Assembly (NCBI GenBank): GCA_001643675.2
Contig: LSRY02000003.1
Location: 248,001-312,000, forward strand
Direction: 5' to 3'
Length of the DNA: 64,000 nt
Source of the DNA: Monocercomonoides exilis
Taxonomy: Eukaryota; Preaxostyla; Oxymonadida; Polymastigidae
Below are positions 58,819 to 64,000 of this stretch, piece by piece. The notes under the pieces were generated by a model, which was given only the letters and a program-made list of their open reading frames with translations, ran no database searches and was not told where the DNA came from. A program made the position numbers and the translations under genes. How positions within the stretch are numbered: position 1 is the first letter of the stretch; the number at the start of each line of letters is the position of its first letter.

Positions 58819-60059
58819 CCATCAACGATACCATGTGGCAATGTGGAAAAATGATGATACAGTCAAAAATAAATAAAAACCCTCAAAATCATACCAAATT
58901 AGGGGTAAAATGCTCATATTGGTAGAAATGGCATGTTGGCAGCTTTTTTCAGATGAAATTAAAAGAACCGTTCCACCAGGACACCAGGACACGCTTCCAG
59001 CTCGGAGATTTCAGCCAATATTTCCATTCCCCCAGCTTCTCGATATTTCCACAATTCGGTATCCAGTTTACGGGTTGACACTTTTTCCAAGCAAAAATAT
59101 AGATATTGGCAATCCACCACAACGCCACCGTGGACACTGTTTGATACAATCAACGGTACAAAAAACGTGTGTAGTATGTTATATTTCATCAATTTTAACA
59201 TAAATTGTATTATGCACAATTTGTTCAGTTTGACCGTTTGCCCATATATTTTGGAGAATATAATTGATTCAGTGCACCCGGTGCACCCAGTGCAGGTGAA
59301 AAGCTCGGAGATTTAACTCAATATTTCCCAGCCACAGCATTACCTCCAAAACCTGACCAGCTTAACCTGTCCACCCTGTGCAGGCAAATATCCATTAACT
59401 TTTTCCATCAACTCATCTAACAACTCATCACTTTCGATAAGCTTTCTCCTCAATATCTTTATCAACTTCTGTTTTTCAGATACATGTTCGTTGAAATACT
59501 TAGTTTCTTCTTTACGTTTTTCCTGAAACTGTTTAATTTGTTTCTGTTGAGCCGCTTTCGCTTCTTCCACAGTTGCGTAAATCTTCTTCAAACCCATTTG
59601 CTATAAAACAAAAAACAAAATCAATAATTTTTATTTACGATTTCGCAAACGATAACACCGATGATTTCACCAACGGTAACATCAACACATTCAACACATG
59701 TTCAACACGTGTATTTCATCAACGATTTCATCAAATTTCACCACTAATTTACCAACTTGAACACTTCCAGCTTGTCTTTCAGTTAATCTTTTAGCTAATC
59801 TCCTTCCTGGAGATATGGTATACCCGCTATGGATATATCTCGATTACACCTATCAACGACTTCATCTTTATAGAACATCACTGAATATCTAATCATGATA
59901 AACCCCTAAGAGTATCAGCAATAATCATCGATCTCTATCTTATTATCATTGCCTATTCCAACTTATTATGCAAGATGATAACAACCACCAGATATTCATA
60001 AATCGATAATATTGATTGGCCTAATCGAGATGGATCTATGGCTGATATACCATATCTCT
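58819..60059 (-). repeat. Right terminal inverted repeat, 1,241 bp
   Basis: Mirror image of 54829-56069; see the left arm. Confidence 0.95.
58959..59597 (-). CDS. TIR-encoded protein (right copy), two in-frame TAA codons
   Basis: Identical product to the left copy, read outward-to-inward from the right TIR. It carries the same two TAA codons at the mirrored positions. Confidence 0.45.
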
Positions 60060-60065
60060 AATAAA
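60060..60065 (+). repeat. Target-site duplication (right), AATAAA
   Basis: Direct repeat of 54823-54828, directly next to the right TIR end. Confidence 0.65.
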
Positions 60066-60375
60066 AATAATATGTTTTTTTAAAAATATGACACTTATTT
60101 ATTAACTGCTATTGCGCAATTTTTTTTTATTTTTTAGATAATCACATTAAGAATAAAAATTAGGTTTAAATTACGAACGAAATTATGATTTCAAAAAGAA
60201 TCAAATGCACATGTGGGAGAAAATTTTTGAAAAATCACCACAGATCAAAAATAAGATACCATAACAATATTATTTTTTAATTTTCTCTTTCGTTAAAATG
60301 CTTTAAGTTCGTTTTTTCAATGAGTGAAATTTTATTAGAACATATCATAATAATGTTTGGGCATAGGTGTATTTA

Positions 60376-60682
60376 AGGTACATTCCCAATCCTTGGTTAT
60401 TTCATAAATGGTTGTGATAAATAAAAAGTAGATTTATTAATGAAACATTTGTATGGACTGGAATTTTGAAATTCTTTTTAATCCTTGAGAAAAATCTATT
60501 TTTAAAAATCACCCATAAATCTGAGTAATGATTTAAATTATTTATAAAAATAAAGAAATTTGAATTAAAAAGCAGCTGAACGGACATTCATTATAATATA
60601 CTCTTATTTTATTTGTGATTTTTCAAAAAGCAAAAACATTAAAAAAATAAATTGAAAAATAAAAATAATTTGATCTATCCCA
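60376..60682 (+). repeat. Inverted-repeat arm A (partner 63694-64000)
   Basis: The two arms are reverse complements with coordinates summing to 124376. The 61-codon frames read from both are identical. The partner arm is cut by the window edge, so the full arm may continue past 60376 on this side. Confidence 0.9.
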
Positions 60683-61347
60683 CAATCAAAGTTTTATTTA
60701 TCAAAGATTTTGTTTTAGCTTCTTTTCTATATGTACCTTTTGAATGCAAACAAATCTTCTTGAACTTCATTAAAATATTTTAGAAAAGTGAGAAAGTTTA
60801 GTATTTAGTGAGGTTAATTTGAACTGCTTTCACAGTTTCTAAAAGTGTGAAAGCTGTTCATCTTGTTAATCCGAGTGGCATCTCTGTTTAAAAAAATACA
60901 TTTCATGAATGCATAATATTTGAAACAGTTATTATCTAAAGTGTTTAATTTAATAAGTTTAATTAATACATGAAATCTGTCTTATATTTTTTGAAGTTTT
61001 CTTGAAAACTCCAAAAGGACATTTTATTCTATTTCAACAATGCAAACACCTTTTCATATACATATTGTTTTTTTAATAAAATATAAAACAAACAAATGGA
61101 TTTGAAGAATAAATTTTTAAAAAAGAAAAATATTATTCTTGCACTCAATTCTTATAATGAAGTTGAACAACAAACTCCATGCAATTATTTCATTGTTTAT
61201 ATGTCAAGCACTTTCTTTCATTATGTTCTCCTTTGACATAAATGATTCAATTGCTGCAATACTTAAAAATTACTTCAAAATTTTTGTTTATTTATCCAAA
61301 AAAAAAAAAAAAACATGACAAATTATTCTTTTTTTATAATATATGTT
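60683..61347. other. Non-coding AT-rich stretch
   Basis: No gene is seen. It lies between the inverted-repeat arm and the 3' end of the decayed surface-protein copy. A run of about 15 A residues is at ~61301. Confidence 0.6.
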
Positions 61348-63289
61348 TCACTAACATTCTCTCCCTCTCTTTCTAATCTCCTCCTCTGCTCTTCTCTTTT
61401 GCTTTCTCCATCGAACGATTAGTGCTATTGACACAATAATAACAAATAACAAAATTACAACCAATAAAACAATAATGATCAAGACGAATGATGATTTTCT
61501 TTCTTTTCCACCTTCAGTTTTTCTTTCATCACCATTTGATTCTGGCTTTCTTCTGTTCTTCAGAATAAATGAATTAGTGGCTGATGGCGAATCAGCTTTT
61601 CCAAACAAAATGCACACTCTCACTTCTGCTTCACTTGGAACACATTCAATTGTTTTCACAGGAACAGACCCATGAACCTCTTCTTCTGATATGAAGTCTC
61701 TTTCATCAAACAAATGCTTCTCAATCACTTCCTCATCCCCAATCGCTGTAACTGTCTTGAATGAGAGGTTGCACGGAAGGAGAACCGATCCTCTGAACAC
61801 AACGTCCACCTTCTCCCCTGATTTTTCCGATGTCACACTCTCCACTTTCGGGATGAAAAACGCAGATGCCCTTTCTTTCGTTATTCCTTCCAGCGTGCAT
61901 CCTTCGTCCAATATCCACAGTGAGGTGTTTTTCTCCAATCCGTCCCCTCCCTTCAAACTAGTAACTTTCAATTTTGCTGAATCTCCACACAAAACATTCC
62001 ACCTCACTGATCCATAATTCGCTATTGATGGATTATTATTCTCAAATTTCCCATCAAATATCTCCACAATTCCTCCTGACAAAAAAAGCGCCCCTTTCTT
62101 CGAGTTGCTGATTATTTTGTCTTTCATCGCTACAGAACTATTCAAGAAGCTTGCAGCTGAACCATTCCATCTGTACATTTCATTTTTGACTTCATTAAAC
62201 GCCTTTTCGTACAGTCTTCTTTGTGCTTATTTTAAATCGCATTCATTTGCATTTCCATCCAAAAGGCATCTGTCCATCGTTTCGTTTGAACAGTTTCCCA
62301 ATGTGATATGCATTCATTTTGAATTGCTTTGAGCTGAATTTTTGATCAAGTAATTGCTTTTTTCATTGCGCTCCTCACACCCAAAAACGATAGTGAAGAA
62401 AGTAGCTTTTTGAGGTGGCGACATTCTCCAATTACAGATGATTCTCAGGGATTCCTCCACTTCCTGCAACATCAATGAGCGCATCACTGGTTTCCAAGTT
62501 GCAGAACACACAGAAGAAGCAACAAATGGATTGAGCGATGCAACGCATAAAGCAGCCACCGAAAGTGCAACATCTGCCAAGCAGCATCCATCCAGAACAC
62601 ATCTCTCCGAGGCTATCCGAATGATGTGAAACGGTATTTGTGCATGAAAACGAGTTTTAGCAGATACTGTGCGTTTTGAGCCGAACGAGCAGTTGACTGT
62701 TTCCACCAATCCGCTTCGTGATTCAACAGAATTATATGAGAAAATGCAAATTCCGCATCAAATACAAATTTCTCTCTTTAAATAGTCTCCATGCTGGATG
62801 TCGATATAAAACTTGCCCTTGAACATTCGATTCTCGACAACACTTCAACATTGCACATACCGCTGCTTCCAGAACCCAGGCTCATCTTATCCAGCTCCAC
62901 TTCCCACTTGATCTCACTCTCCACATCAACAAACATCTGGCTGATGAAACCAGAAGTCAAAGGCCTCATTCCTTAATCAATCGAATGAAATGGAAGAGCA
63001 TTTGTTCCATCCACACTGCTCACAACAATTGTGTAACTCTGATGGATAGTTTTAAATCCAATTAGACAGTGTCACTTGGATAATCACATTCATCAATTCC
63101 ATATATCGCATTAATTCGCGAATAATAATTCTCTCGAAGATCAAACTGAAATTTGCTTTCATTAATCTGAGATGCAATGCTGAAGTATTCGATGAAAATA
63201 TCATTCCCCACTTTCGCTGTGTTTGCACTGAACTTCATCCCCACAAATCTGAAATCCAAACTTCCTTTTTCCATTGTCGAAAAATGCAT
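61348..63289 (-). pseudogene. Decayed beta-helix surface-protein gene (copy 3), kinase part missing
   Basis: Three or more minus-strand fragments match consecutive parts of copy 2. 63289-63062 matches the region with SANTAKVGNDIFIEYFSIAS and SRINAIYGIDEC. 62969-62778 and 62709-62314 match the following module (IPFHIIRIAS, LDGCCLADVAL). 62178-61351 matches the last ectodomain part and the TM (LVVILLFVIIVSIALIV). Frames are broken by stops and shifts between fragments. The sequence stops with TGA or similar a few residues after the TM (RAEEEIRKRGREC), so the whole cytoplasmic pseudokinase is absent. The upstream two-thirds of the gene is also absent before 63289. Confidence 0.8.
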
Positions 63290-63693
63290 AACTCCCCATC
63301 ATATTGCGCTAACGGAGTTGCATTAATAATTTTTCATTTGTACATAACATTCTACATAGTTTCAATAATTAATAATCTAACAAATATGCAATTTGTTAAT
63401 TTATTCAATAAATAAGATAATTTAGATTAAATTTATACATTTATGAGCGTTATCAGTGCTTCCATATTCGTTAACTTCATGAAGAAATGCGATTCTTATC
63501 AAACTGCAACAAAATATTCACAGAAACAATCATAATCAAATAACGTTGAGGATTGAAAGAAATGTTAATAATCATCCAGTGCATACTTTTTGTAATATTA
63601 GAATATTTGATTTGGCTTATATTCGTAAGCGGGTGTTCAATTCATGGAAAAAAAAAACAAATTCTTATTTTTAGGATATATATAATTTAATTA
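63290..63693. other. Non-coding flank of the pseudogene
   Basis: AT-rich DNA between the truncated 5' edge of the pseudogene and the inverted-repeat arm. Nothing recognised. Confidence 0.55.
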
Positions 63694-64000
63694 TGGGATA
63701 GATCAAATTATTTTTATTTTTCAATTTATTTTTTTAATGTTTTTGCTTTTTGAAAAATCACAAATAAAATAAGAGTATATTATAATGAATGTCCGTTCAG
63801 CTGCTTTTTAATTCAAATTTCTTTATTTTTATAAATAATTTAAATCATTACTCAGATTTATGGGTGATTTTTAAAAATAGATTTTTCTCAAGGATTAAAA
63901 AGAATTTCAAAATTCCAGTCCATACAAATGTTTCATTAATAAATCTACTTTTTATTTATCACAACCATTTATGAAATAACCAAGGATTGGGAATGTACCT
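63694..64000 (-). repeat. Inverted-repeat arm B (partner 60376-60682), cut by window edge
   Basis: Reverse complement of 60376-60682 and continues to the last base of the window. See arm A. Confidence 0.9.

Larger units (their letters stand above)
54829..60059 (+). mobile_element. 5,231-bp primase-helicase element with 1.24-kb TIRs
   Basis: The element has outer ends AGAGATATGG...CCATATCTCT, inverted repeats of 1,241 bp and a 6-bp flanking direct repeat. The unique centre (2,749 bp) is almost filled by one long frame for a primase-SF3 helicase. Each TIR holds a smaller frame with a coiled-coil start. No integrase, tyrosine recombinase, DDE transposase, B-family polymerase or capsid gene is present. 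This is the plan of small virophage/Polinton-associated parasites such as transpoviron-like elements: it brings its own replication initiator and depends on another element for integration. The class assignment is inferred. Confidence 0.85.

Noticed and set aside
60402-60587. 61-codon frame repeated at 63789-63974
   Set aside because: Repeated only because it lies in an inverted repeat; AT-rich composition and no start context.

Overview
The window is eukaryotic and protist-like: AT-rich intergenic DNA, closely packed genes, many short GT-AG introns (most 36-150 nt) and very long Ser- and Glu/Lys-rich low-complexity coding tracts. The large surface proteins, built from beta-helix modules plus a transmembrane segment plus a degenerate kinase domain, together with the spliced compact genes, would fit an oxymonad (Preaxostyla, Monocercomonoides/Blattamonas-like). 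That placement is an inference from gene style, not proven. Host genes here end in TAA, TAG and TGA, so the host code looks standard.

Layout. 1.85-7.9 kb (minus): a 2,016-aa secreted/TM beta-helix protein with a C-terminal pseudokinase (copy 1). 8.0-11.5 kb: a candidate DDE_Tnp_4 DNA transposon bounded by a 17-bp inverted repeat. 12.0-17.1 kb (minus): a six-exon, five-TM, prominin-like membrane protein. It is divergently paired across about 100 bp with the gene at 17.2-30.6 kb (plus), a six-exon, 4,355-aa DENN-domain protein. The N-terminus of that protein is a connecdenn-like Rab-GEF module and its tail carries about 15 WDDF/FDDF acidic motifs. 31.0-32.35 kb: a broken ISXO2/Merlin-type transposase interrupted by a 232-bp foldback element. 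32.9-42.2 kb: ordinary housekeeping-type genes (ZCCHC9-like CCHC zinc-finger protein, TPM-domain membrane protein, FKBP-TPR immunophilin, NIFK/Nop15-like RRM protein, GT25-like secretory protein, and an unrecognised 577-aa protein). 44.7-52.3 kb (plus): beta-helix/pseudokinase copy 2 (2,536 aa).

53.3-64.0 kb is a mobile-element-rich zone. It holds a pogo/Tigger-type DDE_1 transposase; a complete 5,231-bp element (54829-60059) with 1,241-bp terminal inverted repeats, a 6-bp flanking direct repeat and a single long primase-SF3 helicase frame; and a decayed third copy of the beta-helix/pseudokinase gene lying between two arms of another inverted repeat that reaches the window edge.

The most unusual item is the primase-helicase element. 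Its two conserved reading frames contain no frameshift but are interrupted almost only by TAA/TAG. This looks either like an element written in a TAR=Gln code inside a standard-code host, or like a copy degraded by C-to-T changes. The second is the giant DENN protein, whose tail looks like an endocytic-adaptor docking array.
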